A DNA stretch of 64,000 nt, taken from NCBI GenBank assembly GCA_012064415.1, contig SSNU01000229.1:32204-96203 (forward strand). The letters are read 5' to 3'. The position numbers and the translations under genes are program-made. Numbering within the stretch: the stretch's first letter is position 1; each line of letters starts with the position of its first letter. Source of the stretch: Gyrodactylus bullatarudis. Taxonomy: Eukaryota; Platyhelminthes; Monogenea; Gyrodactylidea; Gyrodactylidae. Below the pieces are notes generated by a model. It saw only the letters and a list, made by a program, of their open reading frames with translations, searched no databases and was not told where the DNA came from. Shown piece by piece: positions 13,100-25,494 of this stretch.

Positions 13100-14891
13100 T
13101 AGGGCGGCAAATAAATGGAAAAAAATAATGAAAAATATCGCAAAAATATCTTCAAAGGGGCAAATAAATCGCAATTTTATTTTTAAAAATGGAAAAAAGG
13201 GGGAAATTTTAGTCAGTTTTGTTAGCATACAAAATAAAATATTTTTCCAAGTTCTCTTCTTTGAATGTTTTATTTTTGTCATAAAAATGCTTAAGTTTTG
13301 AAAAACATCTTTCAACATCAGCTGAAGTCGGGTTGCAACTCAACAAAAGATTGTACTCCATAGGACTAATATTTTCATCTTCCATTTGAAAAATTTTCGT
13401 TGCGTCATTTTCGTTAAGCCGGCTTTTCAAGTATTGGGCTATTTTTAAGGGATCCTCTTTAAAATCAAGATTCTGAATAATTTCGATTCCTTTCTTTAAT
13501 GAAGTTTTACGATTCTCCATTTCTTTGATTGACTGAACAAGTGGCATGTAACATCGTTGGATCATTGATAAATCTCTTGTCAACTGATCATTTGCTAAGC
13601 ACTTTTTCACGTTCTTCATAATGATTCCATCCTCATTTTCTTCCGAAAAAATCTTTCTCACAGCAGGAAGATTTTCACAATAATATTCAACAGCTTCAAT
13701 CCAAGTACCCCATCTTGTAGGAATTGGAGTAGGAGGCCTTTTCATATCTGAGAAGAGATCTCTACGTGACTTATTTTTAATGGTGGCTGCCTTAACAGAG
13801 CCAATTAGTTTGTCAACATTCTCCATTGATTCTTTAACTAGCATAGAGCAATTATGTAAAAGATGTGCAAAACATGTAACATGAAAAAGCTTAGGATATT
13901 CCATTTTGAGATATCTTTTTGCCTTCATCATGTAGCTTGCCGCATCAGAAAGCAATAAAAGAAAATTATCTTTTTCTATTCGATACGATTCCAAAACTTT
14001 CTTTACCGATTTTACAATAAATTCATAGGTTAGTTTTTCCTTCACTTCGATAATATCGCATACAAGGGTATTTTCTGGCTTTTCAAGAATTCCAATTAAA
14101 ATAGCACAAATTGACTTTTGGTTTACTTTGCTCTCGTCAACTTGAATAAATATCTTCTTTTCATGAACGTATTCTCTGAAAGAATCTTTTTCTAAATCGT
14201 AAAACTCATCCAAATGACTTCTTGCTGTTACACTTGAGCATACTTTTACACCAAGTTCTTCAAACATTTGCTTAATACCAGGATTATCCAATTTCCGTAA
14301 GGGTATTCCAGCCGAGAGAAATCCTTTGGCAATAATTTTATTCACATCCTTTGTTTTTTCAAAAGATATTGCTTCTTGTTTTGCAGAACGAGACATCGCA
14401 TCCACATGTTTGTTGGTTTTAACATGTTTTAATATATATTCCAATTTTGTTCCTTTGAAAGTGGCAGGACATATCGTACATTTAACAAAACCTATCTGAA
14501 CCTTGTCAATTTTAAAGGTTGAGCCATACTCTGAGAGCAATTTTACAACTTGTCTTGGTACAGGCATGGTGAAATATGAAAAATGAAATTATTATTATTC
14601 TTAAAATCTTAATTAGAGCCAATGAAATTAAGTATACTTATCTAGAATAGTATCCTAGGTAAGATAAGATGTGAAACCGAGACGAAAGAGGAAACAAAGA
14701 AATGGGAAAAAGTGGAAAATAAAGGGAAAAAAAGGGGAAAAAAAGTAGAAACTAGATTGAAATCGCAAAAAATTCGCAAAATTATCTTGGAAACTAAAAG
14801 GTGTAGAGAATTAATTTTTTAATATTCTTTTTTAAAAAACACAGTTGATAATAATATCAAAAATCGAAAAAATCGCAAATTTTCCGCCCTA
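13100..14891 (-). mobile_element. Complete hAT transposon with 8-bp target duplication
   Basis: The element begins TAGGGCGGCAAAT and ends (minus strand) TAGGGCGGAAAATTTGCG. Both sides carry the identical 8-bp ATCATAAC (13092-13099 and 14892-14899), the duplication length typical of hAT. The single long frame inside is uninterrupted and runs almost end to end. Subterminal DNA contains many copies of AATCGCAAA-like and GGGAAAAA-like motifs on both sides, possible transposase binding sites. It appears to be a recent, possibly autonomous copy. Confidence 0.85.
13209..14567 (-). CDS. hAT superfamily transposase (452 aa, intact)
   Basis: A single exon, ATG to stop, lies within the element bounded by 13100 and 14891. 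The N-terminus has a BED-like zinc finger: CTICPATFKG...HVKTNKHVDA, residues about 31-56. A catalytic-core segment follows (FIQVDESKVNQKSICAILIG; LLLLSDAASYMMKA), then the hallmark CFAHLLHN block. The C-terminal hAT dimerisation motif is NPTSADVERCFSKLKHFYDK followed by ENLEKYFILYANK. It is somewhat short for hAT transposases (usually 500-700 aa) but shows no frameshift or stop. A domesticated hAT-derived gene of the CGBP1/ZBED type was considered; intact terminal repeats and target duplications favour a transposon. Confidence 0.85.
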   Translation of the reverse strand: MPVPRQVVKLLSEYGSTFKIDKVQIGFVKCTICPATFKGTKLEYILKHVKTNKHVDAMSRSAKQEAISFEKTKDVNKIIAKGFLSAGIPLRKLDNPGIKQMFEELGVKVCSSVTARSHLDEFYDLEKDSFREYVHEKKIFIQVDESKVNQKSICAILIGILEKPENTLVCDIIEVKEKLTYEFIVKSVKKVLESYRIEKDNFLLLLSDAASYMMKAKRYLKMEYPKLFHVTCFAHLLHNCSMLVKESMENVDKLIGSVKAATIKNKSRRDLFSDMKRPPTPIPTRWGTWIEAVEYYCENLPAVRKIFSEENEDGIIMKNVKKCLANDQLTRDLSMIQRCYMPLVQSIKEMENRKTSLKKGIEIIQNLDFKEDPLKIAQYLKSRLNENDATKIFQMEDENISPMEYNLLLSCNPTSADVERCFSKLKHFYDKNKTFKEENLEKYFILYANKTD

Positions 14892-14899
14892 ATCATAAC

Positions 14900-16335
14900 C
14901 TAAAGAAGCAACACCCAGTCAATATAAATTGTAAACTAAACAATATTGATACAATAAAATTGTCAGGAGTATTGCTCATCAGACAAAAAATTTAATTTGT
15001 CTCGTGTGAAAAAGGCTTAGTACTATCAATTCTCTGTCATGATTAGTTGTAAAGATTAGAGAGGATTGTTCAATAAACAATGTTTGTCGAAAGATTTCAG
15101 ATAAACAAAGAAAGGCTTGGAAAGAAATTCTTTCAATTTTAATGATGCAAGCTGAGCTCAATTAATTGATACAAAATAAAATAAAATGAATCGAGTGTTA
15201 AAAAGATGAGATGAAGCAATGAAACAACCATGAGATTGAGCACTGAAAATCTAGATTTTTATTGAAAGCAAAAGAGCTGGGAAGATCCATTCAGGCTTTA
15301 TAAAAATTATTTGTTAGGAATTTTACTTGTTAGATAGAAGAGGATACAGATTCTGTATTACAGAACCAAATTGAGGTAATCTTGAGAAGAAACTGAGAAA
15401 AAATCATCAATTCAGACTGAATAGAATAATATTAGAAAGCGTATTTACTTGGAATGAGAGAGCCTCTAAATAATTCGACCGTCCAGGAGAGCAATAATCA
15501 TTGCAATGACTATTGGGATGTAAAAGCTACATACAAACACAATGATATGGGATATTAACGAATGAAAATAGACTCTGATTATTTGGGAAAGAAACTCTTC
15601 CACTCTTACGTGCAATTTGTTTTTTCGACCAATCACCTTTCAAAACTCGGTTTTTAAAAAGGGGGTACCTAGTGACGATGACGAATTTTCGGGTTTCCTC
15701 ACGAAGATCTCGATCAAGTCAAAAATCGGCACTGACTATGACAGAAGAGAAAATTTTACATAAGATGTCCAAATTTCATAAAAATCGGTCGAGTAGTTTC
15801 GGAGTCTATAAACGCACAAAATCACACTTACATTTTATACAGATCAATCAATTTTTATTCGATAACACAAAGAAAATTATATTACTCGCCCTCTGATTGG
15901 TTAACGTCTACATGTATTTACTATGGTCAATACACCGTTTATGTGGAATGTACATTTACCATGTCCATATATGAATTTAAAACCAGTGATGTGTGTTGCA
16001 TTTATAGGCAGTCAATAATTCTAAATAGATAATACTATACCTGTTATCAATCAAATTTGCTCTTTTTTTCGAAAATTTGAATTAGCTACTTTTCGCTACT
16101 CTTCTTGGTCAGATTTTGGCTACTTTTAGCAATTTTGGTGCTATTTATTGTTGCAATTTTTTTTAAACCATTGACTTTCATGGAATTTTGAAGAATGTTG
16201 AATTAGTCGTATTTCATCATAATTAATGTCCAGGAAATCAAATTCAGGTATCAAAAGTCTCTTTATTTGTATTGAAAGTCTCATAGGCAAACGTTAACAT
16301 CATAAGATTTAAACGTAAGGACCAAATTAACCCAA
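14900..16335. other. Intergenic, with a coding-like repeat remnant near 15660-15880
   Basis: No gene is recognised. The plus-strand stretch 15760-15840 reads PNFIKIGRVVSESINAQNH in one frame, which looks like the tail of a dispersed repeat rather than a host gene. I cannot name the family. Confidence 0.3.
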
Positions 16336-16673
16336 TTGACATGAAGATGAGAATTTACTACTTTTACAAAAAAACTCAATGTTTTTCCACGGATTCACAG
16401 GAAAAAAATAATTTCGTTGAATTTTAAAATGGATATTCAAAAATATTCGATAAAAATTTTGGGTACAAAAGTTGAGGAAAGTGGAAATTTGGTGCATTTT
16501 CGAAATCCAAAAATCGGCCTAATTTTGGTCAGATTGAATCTTTTTCCGAATTTTTTTGAATATCCACAACTTGGCTCATTCCATTTTAGAATTTAACGAA
16601 ATTATTTTTTCCTGTGAATCCGGAGAAAAATATCGAGTTTATTGTAAAAATAGTAATTTCCCATTTTCATGTG
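16336..16673. repeat. Foldback (long inverted-repeat) element
   Basis: The left arm starts TTGACATGAAGATGAGAATT and the right arm ends with the imperfect complement (TTTCCCATTTTCATGTG). Both arms contain the block GGATTCACAGGAAAAAAATA and its complement. Nearly the whole 338 bp folds on itself with a short centre. It belongs to the same family as 43929-44632. Confidence 0.75.
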
Positions 16674-17883
16674 AAATAGCTTTAGATGAATGAATGAATA
16701 TCAATCGTGATCTAAATTCCAAGATCATAACTTGATTTATCTCTATCTTTATTTGTTGATGATATCACGAAAAAAATTTTCGAAACCTTTTAAAACTCAT
16801 TTTTTTCTCGATAACTCTGAGATCCAAATAAAAAATAAGTGAGTTTAGAACCTTGTCTTTTATCAGCTGAAAATCCTTTTTAAGGCCTTACTCATTAATC
16901 TCACCGTTTGCTTGAGAGCCATGCTTGTAAACATCGAAAGCGACCATTTCCAAAGTACTGCAAAATTAGTCTGTCAAATCTTCTCTAAAATATGCGTTGC
17001 ATAAGTTCTCAGCGGCATCAATTTATCCCTAAACCATTCTCATGAGTTGACTTTATTTAGTGTTCTTACCTGACACTTTGAACTGCTCTCTTGTTAATTG
17101 CACAATTTTGACAAGTTCTCGGAAATTACTCAGTCTTGACTGTTCAATGTAAAATGCTGAAATGTCAAAAAATACATGCTTATTCATTATTATGATATTC
17201 TTTGTATTATTATTGTATAAACGTCTCCAAGTTCGTTCTCATTCAACTATACTATTGTTTGCGAATAGGGCGTGTTCTTAAAAATTCTTTGAAAAATATC
17301 AATAATTCATATTTTTATGAATCGATAAATCAGATATAAAGCTAATTTTGAAAATATGTCTCAATAATATGGAATATTGCTGGAAAATTATTAATTCTTT
17401 AACTGACGATGAGTAAATATCTCCGTTATTAAATGCATTCTTTTCGAACGTTCAAAATCAAATAAGATCGCATTTGGCCAAAGAAATTCAGAGAAATTTG
17501 GTTTATTTCCCTTCGTGGTAACTGAAAATTTTAGATGACCAAATGGCGTATTTTAGAGTCTAGTTAATAACTGTGCAAATTTATTATCCCGATGATTGCT
17601 CAAAAATCTTTTTCTACGATGTAAGTACTTTCAGGGAGTTTATTAAGTGGCTCGAAATAAAATAATATTTTCTTCATTTTCATCTAATAATAAAAAAAGG
17701 AAATATTTTTTATCTTATATGCGAATAAAAGCACAAGATTATAATTTTGGCTATAAATAATTTTTTTCGTAGTACCAGTGAAATAGAGGCTAATTTTTGC
17801 TTTATTTTGAGACAATTTGCTAAATTTTGATATGATAATATTTTTGAAGATTTCTGATAATATTTCTTATAATTGATAATAAC

Positions 17884-18467
17884 TAGGGCGACCAGAAAAA
17901 GGCATACTTTATGATGAAAAAAGGCAATTTTTAATTCTGAAAAAGGCAAATTCATAAAATCGAATGTTTCTCACAAGAAGCATCCCAAGAAGATATCTGC
18001 TGAAAGCGGACTTAAAGGAGATCTCATTAAAAATCCAAAAAGTAGCTTTAACAACATAGTAAAACATAAAAGGTATATTCATATAATCGAATATCTCTCA
18101 CAAGTAGTGATTTAAAAAAATTAATCAATTCTTCAAGCCTTTCAAGTGAATAGAATGAGAATGAGATGTTGAGTTGGATAAGCCATTTCTATTGGCTGTT
18201 TACCGAGTCCCCCCTAAAATTAGATTCAGACAATGAAAATTTAACTAAGATCAAGATAAACAAGGATAAAAAATTTGCACAATCCTTGAAAAAAATGAAA
18301 AAGCAATCCTTTTTAAAAAAGGCAAAAAAAAGGCAAGCCTCCTCGAAATAGGCAAAAAAGGCAAACTTATTTCTCTTATTAATAGGTTTAGAAAAAAAAG
18401 GACTGAATTTTTAATATATTCAAAGTATTTTAGACTCACTCTCAAAAAAGGCATTTTGGTCGCCCTA
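17884..18467. mobile_element. hAT-type miniature element (TAGGGCGACC family), copy 1
   Basis: The ends are TAGGGCGACCAGAAAAAGGC on the left and, on the minus strand, TAGGGCGACCAAAATGCC on the right. An exact 8-bp target duplication ATAATAAC lies at 17876-17883 and 18468-18475. The 584-bp body has no transposase and many AAAAAGGCA repeats. The ends resemble those of the autonomous hAT at 13100 (TAGGGCG), which could mobilise it. A second copy lies inverted at 60658-61220. Confidence 0.85.
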
Positions 18468-18475
18468 ATAATAAC

Positions 18476-21400
18476 ACTTTTTTTCAGTAAAAGCAATAAA
18501 TGAAAACTAACAAGTTACATGAGTAACAAATAAAAAATACTTTGATTTCATTCACGCTTTTTTAGAATACCAAAAGATTAAAGAATGCGTGCAATTTTTC
18601 AACTTCAATGATTCTTCTTTTTGTTGACTTAACAAAAGGTTAAGGTTGTTAATAAAAAATTATTAATTCATCATGTTTCTACTATGAAGTAGATACTATT
18701 TTCAATTAAAATTGAAACAATTTTCTAACAATATTCACATTGGTCAATGAGCTTGGTTGTGTTACGACTTTTAGGGGAATTGTGTTAGATAAAATTCAAA
18801 GATAATTAGGCATTGCTTAGCCATTTCGACTATTAATATGATGCGATTTTTTATCGGTATATTTTCCAAATACACTCTGAGTGATAATTCAAATTGTGAA
18901 TATTTCGCGAAGATTTTACCCCAAACTCAGTAATTTACCTGGACAGATGCCAGTTCATTATCGAATAAAAAAGATTTCTATATTTTATTATTTATAATAC
19001 TATTAAGCAATTTGTATTGAAGTGTTATGATGCGAGAATGATAACCTAATTACATTTTTGTATGCCTGAGTTATTTCTATATTCTCAAGTTTACTATTGA
19101 GTTAAACAATCTGTGAGTTGTTCAAAAATCTATTCATATAACCTTCAACTACCCTGGTCTATATGAGCTTTTACAACTTTGGTGACTTTGGTATTAGACG
19201 AACGTTTGTTAGAAGTTATGAACTATAAATTTTTGTAGAAGTTGAATCGGTGTATTTTTGCATATTTAAACAATGAATATATAATACAATTAAATATATA
19301 TGGTCTTGTAATAACCATTGAAGAAGTGGGAGATCAATCTTTTCAACACCTTCTCTCCCGATAACGTTAAGGAGACTAAGTTTCATGCTTAGGGTTCTGA
19401 CTGGAAATGGGATCTGGTTTCCGATCGCTGAGTTCTGAGATTGTCGAAAAGTTGATTGATTTTGATCAACTAGGTCACTGAATAGGAGTTTATCTTCTGC
19501 TCACCTTGATATGGTCTCTTGGTTCGTGTCGTATAATACGACTCGTATTATATTCTCGTTAGTTGTCACGTTTGGGTAATAGATAAAGTTCATGTTATTT
19601 GAAGATATCTTGATGACCAGTTATCAATTTTTTCGAATCTGGCACAAAGAACGGACAGTATGTAGTTACATCTTCAACGCGAGAATTTGAGTCTTTTATC
19701 ATGTCCATTCCGTTATCTCAATATGAACGAGTCAATTTCGGGGTCCTACATCCTGTTAAACTCTGGAGAAGAAACCATCATCCAGCTTGTGTTAAATTCT
19801 GATTCAGTCTCGATATCATTGATAGGATTTTTTTGAAATTGCAACATTATATATAAATATTTATTATATGATAATGCATTATAATTTTTATTATTGGTTG
19901 GCTTTCGATCAATATCTAGATAGCATCGGCTTTAAGCCTTTGAATGATTTGGACGTCTAGTTTTATTGGGATTGTAAAATCCTCGCTCTTAACTTTCGCT
20001 CTTGAAAGTTCTTTTCTTAAATAAAAGCAACTAATGAAGTTGATTGACGCCATTTTACTTGGTTGTTTGATCATCATCTGATGAATTTAAAAGACATTTC
20101 AAACACGAAGAGCATCAAAATTCGAAATTAAAGGTTTTTACAATACAATAAAAATTAATTTTATGTAACTATAAATAAGTAAAATACCCTAGTGAAAATT
20201 CAAGTGATTTTTAATAAAGAAATTAGCTTGCTTTATTAACTCATGTTAGAAAATATCATTGCTCCTTTAATCTTATTCTTCTGTATTCTAAAAGTATAAT
20301 ATGGAAATTACATTGGGATGAAATTTACAACAAGAAAATTGATCAATAACTCTTAATTTGACATAGTAAAAATTCCTGTCTTTGCTCAATTTGAGTGATT
20401 AATTATCACAAAATCATATATTTGACATGTAAATAGATATTTAATTAAGGTTTTACTGACTATTGGATGTGTGACTTCTTCGCATCGAATGAGAGACAAT
20501 AAAAGACTCCAGCAATGGTCATTAATTCCATACACGTCGCAACAAAAAAATTAACCAGGCTGAAATAATCAATGGTGATCTCATGGTGCTATTCGTTTTT
20601 TCAAATTTTTTAAAAAACTACCATCGGCCGTTAGAGATTTTTTGAGTTTTTCTCTTTCAAGAGTTGTAACTTTTCTCAATTATATGCTAGGCAAACAAAA
20701 TTGATCTTAAAAGGTAGCCAAATAGTGTATTTTTTTTAGTGTATTTAAAATAGAAATTAATTTTGTTATTGAGCCGATCAAGCGGTTCCTGTCAAAAGCT
20801 ATGAGGTTTCAAAGTTTCAAGTGTCATTGATCAATAAGAAGTATCTACTCTTCACACATCTTTCTGTAAAATTACTCTAAATTCATACTTTATATTTTTT
20901 CTCCTATCAAAATATCTGAATCATCTAAATTTTTCTAAAGTTACGAAGGAAAATAATCAAAGTTTTTAATGATTTTGCTAATTCATGAGCGAATATTCAA
21001 TCAATTTGGTAAAAGATTTTCAGTAAAATTTCAATTGTATCAAGTAATGATTGATGGTTGATAGTGGAATTTGGTTTCAATTTTAGTTATTCTGAGAATA
21101 ATAACATTTAGATTATAGAACTGCATCAATATATCAAGAGAAATTTCTAATAAATAAAGCTATTCTCGATGAATTTGGGAATTCATGATTTTTACAAAAA
21201 TCTCATTTTTTCATCAAGGTATCGAAATTTTTAAAAGAATTTTTGGTTACTGATTTTAGAAAAAAGTTTTTTTTGGAAAATTTTAGAAACATTTAAAAAT
21301 TTTTTAAACTTATTTTTATTCAAACTACTTATAGAATTGAAATTGTATTGGCTATTCAGAACATCGAATAGAGTAAAAATTAATTTTCATCCAATTCGAA

Positions 21401-21833
21401 GATTGAGCCTTTTGAGGAGATCAGTCATTTGAGGGAAGTACATTTCGAAAATATGAAATTTTCAAGAATAAATAAAATCTCTCATAACGGGAAATGATCA
21501 GTTATCTTTGTGAATTATTTTTTTCTAAATTACCCAAATCTACTTTTAATCATTATCGATCATTAAAAATAGAATATTTTCTTTCTTTGAACACAAAGGA
21601 AATTCAACTAAAAATATATTTTCACATTTAATGGATCATCAAACAGAAATTTCCCTTTTTTCTACAGATTAGCCGTTATTTGTTATTTTAGTTAATCCCT
21701 TTCTTAAAATCACTAGAGCTAATTTTTCACGATTGCCATCGCAAATAGTTTTTCCCTCGTTAATAGAAAAGATTTTTTTTCGTTTGGTTCCAAACTCTTA
21801 AGGAAGGTTAGAGAAAACTAGCGTATATATGTT
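18476..21833. other. Gene-free AT-rich stretch
   Basis: No gene is recognised. The segment 19340-19800 is less AT-rich than its surroundings and may be a decayed transposon; minus-strand frames there are broken by stops. A palindrome pair sits at 19528-19552. A partial foldback-family arm is at about 21176-21260 (ATGATTTTTACAAAAATCTC, then TTTTTCATCAAGGTATCG). Confidence 0.4.
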
Positions 21834-22594
21834 ACCGTACAAACCCTGAATCAGTAAATCTCTAGATTTACTAGTACAAAGCCTGAATCAGTACAAAGTT
21901 AGTATAAAGCCTGAAATTCAGTGTTTGTACTAACTTTGTGCTAGAATAATATATCATGTATACTTTTNNNNNNNNNNNNNNNNNNNNNNNNNNNNNNNNN
22001 NNNNNNNNNNNNNNNNNNNNNNNNNNNNNNNNNNNNNNNTTCTTTCTGAGTTATGAGATACGACTAGAGCTACTGTAGAAAAAAATTAATCACTCGTCAG
22101 TCGTCAAATAATTCAGATTAAACAATTCAAAGTGGGACTGCTGTTTGACCAGTATTTGAATTGTCGAAAAGATATCCTGCCACCAGATTAAAAGATCCCC
22201 CAAACAAAAAACATTCCTTAAATTTAGATCGCATTGGGATCTAACCAAGGATTCATATAATGATAAGAACCTAAGACTTATACAGAATATTCATCATTGT
22301 ATATGACTTTGACAATCCTAAACGAGGACTGGGTGTGAATCCCCCTCCTCCTTTAAATGAGAAATTAATTCAAGGCAATCATATATCCTATCCCTATGTA
22401 TAGTTTAGAATACTTTGAATGGTATAAGCTTTATACACCATGTCATATACAAATATGATGAAAAGTATACATGATATATTATTCTAGCACAAAGTTAGTA
22501 CAAACACTGAATTTCAGGCTTTATACTAACTTTGTACTGATTCAGGCTTTGTACTAGTAAATCTAGAGATTTACTGATTCAGGGTTTGTACGGT
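21834..22594. repeat. Perfect 134-bp inverted repeat flanking an assembly gap
   Basis: The arms are 21834-21967 and 22461-22594; by reading, the right arm is the exact reverse complement of the left. Each arm starts ACCGTACAAACCCTGAATC and contains shorter internal echoes (GTACAAAGCCTGAATCAG, then TATAAAGCCTGAAATTCAG). The loop holds the N run and about 420 bp of unrelated sequence. Either it is a young foldback transposon, or a palindromic assembly artefact around the gap. Confidence 0.8.
21968..22039. other. Assembly gap (72 N)
   Basis: A run of N directly abuts the inner end of the left inverted-repeat arm, so the assembler probably failed because of the hairpin. Confidence 0.99.
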
Positions 22595-24756
22595 AAAATA
22601 TATATATTTGAGTGATAAACGTTATATTTCGCCGGGTCTCTTCAGACTCTACCCGGGTAACATTTAAATACTATTACAATGCAAAATATTCCCTGGCTTC
22701 CATTGGTCCTCACTAGGGGAGGTGGGAAAGAAAGGGAGTTGTCAATGTGAAACACTCTGCTCACAACTAATTATTTCTGCCTTTTCATAAACTGATCAAT
22801 TTTCTGCTGTCCAGTGGACAGTGTCCACTGTCTCTACGTCGTTTTCTCTTCACTATTTCATAACTTTTCTTATCGGTAATTAGATTAAAGATTTTTTAAA
22901 TTTTAATTTCTGATCTTATTACAATTTCAAAATCGGTTTCCTTCTTAGCTCAGCTTTGAAATTTGGCGCCAAATCAAAACTTAGAAAAAATCAAAGAAGA
23001 AATGTCTTCCCATTTCCATTTAAAATTTGCTTGTAACTATAAATTTCTGAAAAAATTATTTCTACAAATTTGCAGAAAAAAAGAATTTTAAACAAAAAAG
23101 CTTATAATTTTGATAATAAAAAATTTGTTTATATATATATGCTCGTATTTTGGATGATTCAAGTCTTTAGAATCTAATTATTCATTTTGTGCATCTAATA
23201 TCTCAGTAAATAATAGTACCTATCTGACAAGTGATTGAATTTCAATAACTACGCTGGAAAAAAACTTTTTCTTTAGAGGTGGAAAAAAATTAGTGTACTT
23301 TGTTCAAAATGTTACACTGATTCCGAATAAGTAATTTGTTTTATCAATTTCGGCCCAAAAACATGAAATGCATCAACTGTGGAAATTTTATAATCCTACG
23401 TCTTTTTATTCGAATGATAATATAATATCATTTCATTTTTCAAGGGATTTAACATGAAGATGGTCTCAAAACAGCAATTCCTGTACTTGATTGCTTTGAA
23501 TGACTGATTTTCTAGCTATCTAACTTCTTTTTAACTCACCAGAAATGATTTTGTAATAGGAAAATATAACACTAATTTACTCACAAAAACCTAAAAAATT
23601 TCTATAAATTAGAATAATTTGAAATTCATTCAACAGAATCAAAATTTTTTGTGGAATCAGAAATTTTCCGAAGCTTAATTTAAAATCTGATCGTTTCAAC
23701 TTTTAACTCGTCTAATACTTTAAATCCATAGTATTGATGTCTTAGTGAACCAAATTTTGTGGAATTCAGAATGCCTCAAAGTAAATTATTATGTACTGGA
23801 TATTCAAAGCATTATCGCTGAGAATCAATGCCTACAGTCCAATACTGTTGCTTAGATTCAACATCCATGTCTAAAAAGGGACATTTCTCTTGAAAAGCCA
23901 GGAATTTTCTCAACAGCTTTCTGCCAATCCTTGTAGTCTTTGTTTTTCTGGCACTTCAGGAATCGGAATTATTAGAAGTTATTCTTCGTGAAGAATCAAA
24001 TTAAAATTTCTAGTTCCTACAACCGGCTCATTCCAAATAATCTGAAAAAGACTAAACCTGTATCATGAAAAACTATTGCGTCTGAGAGACGAAGAGGCTT
24101 TGGAAAAGTTTGTACATTTAAAATAATTTTATTAATGCATCCATAATATGGATTCCATATTCAAGGAATGACTTCTCTGAGTTGTCCCCTCTTATTTCTC
24201 TCTAAGTTTACTTTGAATCGTGTTGGTTTTTTATTATCGATGACATGAAAACTCACCGCAATGGATTCGTTTTCATTTGAACAATGTTAAAAGCCCTTGG
24301 TCTCTTTGTCATTCAGAAAAATTACTAGAAAACAAGAGAGTGCAAATGTTCTAGTAACAAGTTTAACTGATTTGCCAGGGAGTCTTGAGACTATCAAGAG
24401 TAACAAGATTAACGGTAACATATAGATTAGCCAGGGAATTTTGTAATGATATGGATAGAATTAGTTTATTTAGAATTCAAAATAAGAAAGAAATTATTAG
24501 AGTTGGCTTTAGAATTGTTTAATCTGTAAATAATGCATTTAATTTTTCATATAATTTGCGTGAAAATCATATAATTTCTGGGATTTTTACCATACATTAT
24601 TAAATTTAAAAAATTCTAAAATAAATACATGCTAGTTATAAATTTATACTTTTCCGCTAAATATTTACTAAAGATTTAGTAAATAGGTTTCATCAATTTG
24701 CCAACACATTGAGTTTTGAATAAAGTCTCAAAAAGTCTCTCTTCTTTAACTACACC
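22595..24756. other. Intergenic, no gene seen
   Basis: It includes a locally GC-richer patch at 22628-22860 with GGGTCTCTTCAGACTCTACCC at 22635-22655, a hairpin reminiscent of piggyBac subterminal hairpins, but no ends could be paired. The rest is low-complexity AT-rich sequence. Confidence 0.35.
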
Positions 24757-25494
24757 TAGTTAATATGAAGATGGGAATTCTTGCTTTTTACAAAATTCTT
24801 ATTTTTTTCATCAAGAAATCGAATTTGATCAAGATTTTTTGGAATCTAGATTATGAGGCCCTCTTTCATGGTACGGAGAAAAAGAATTTAGAAAAAACTA
24901 TTTTTTAGGGAAAATACGGCAAATTTGAAATCTTGAAGTAACGCTAGATTCCCATTTTTTGAACTTTGAGTTGAAAATTTTTGTTGATTTCAATGTGGGA
25001 GAGTGATCAAAAGTTGATTTTTAGGATCACAATTAGTCAAAGAAGTTAAATATGCTGAATCTGATTTTAAGAATCCCCCCATAATCGTGTCAAAATCAAA
25101 TTTTGATTTTTTGATCATTTTCTCTACTTGAAAGTTGATGAAATTTGATATTTCAAGATCCCAGAAAAATGACGAATTTATCAAAATTTTTATTATGATC
25201 ATTGGTTTTTTTGTCTTATTGTGATTTTAAAAATCAACTTCTCATCACTCTCTCACATTAAAATCAACAAAAGTTATCAACTCAAAGTTCAAAAAAATGG
25301 AAATTTGGCACCACTTCAAGATTTCAAATTTGCCGTATTTTCCCTAAAAAATAGTTTTTTTCTAAATTCTTTTTCTCCGTACCATGAAAGAGGGCCTCAT
25401 AATCTAGATTTCAAAAAATCTTGATCAAATTCGATTTCTTGATGAAAAAATAAGACTTTTGTAAAAAGCAAGAATTCCCATCTTCATATTAACT
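24757..25494. repeat. Long foldback element, well-preserved copy
   Basis: The left arm starts TAGTTAATATGAAGATGGGA at about 24761. The right arm is its near-perfect complement, ending TCCCATCTTCATATTAACTA at about 25494. Arms of roughly 350 bp share the blocks TTTTGAACTTTGAGTTGAAA, GAGGCCCTCTTTCATGGTAC and their complements. Short ORFs here on either strand are by-products of the palindrome. Confidence 0.85.

Larger units (their letters stand above)
12307..16143. mobile_element. Possible composite hAT-like element defined by similar ends
   Basis: The left end TAGAGCACCAAATTTGCTAC and the right end, read on the minus strand TAGCACCAAAATTGCTA, form an imperfect terminal inverted repeat of about 17 bp. 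The flanking 8-mers (TTTATGAC, TTTATTGT) agree only at the first five bases, so the target duplication is not convincing. The interior contains the separate complete hAT element at 13100-14891. No matching transposase is seen outside that inner element. Confidence 0.3.

Noticed and set aside
18166..18496. Lys-rich ORFs on both strands
   Set aside because: They lie in the AAAAAGGCA-rich body of the hAT-type miniature element; composition artefact.
19532..19542. TAATACGACTC resembles the core of the phage T7 promoter
   Set aside because: Only 11 bases, inside a natural palindrome, in an animal genome; chance match, not vector sequence.
24990..25424. ORFs of 70 and 67 codons on opposite strands
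   Set aside because: Products of the foldback palindrome, not genes.
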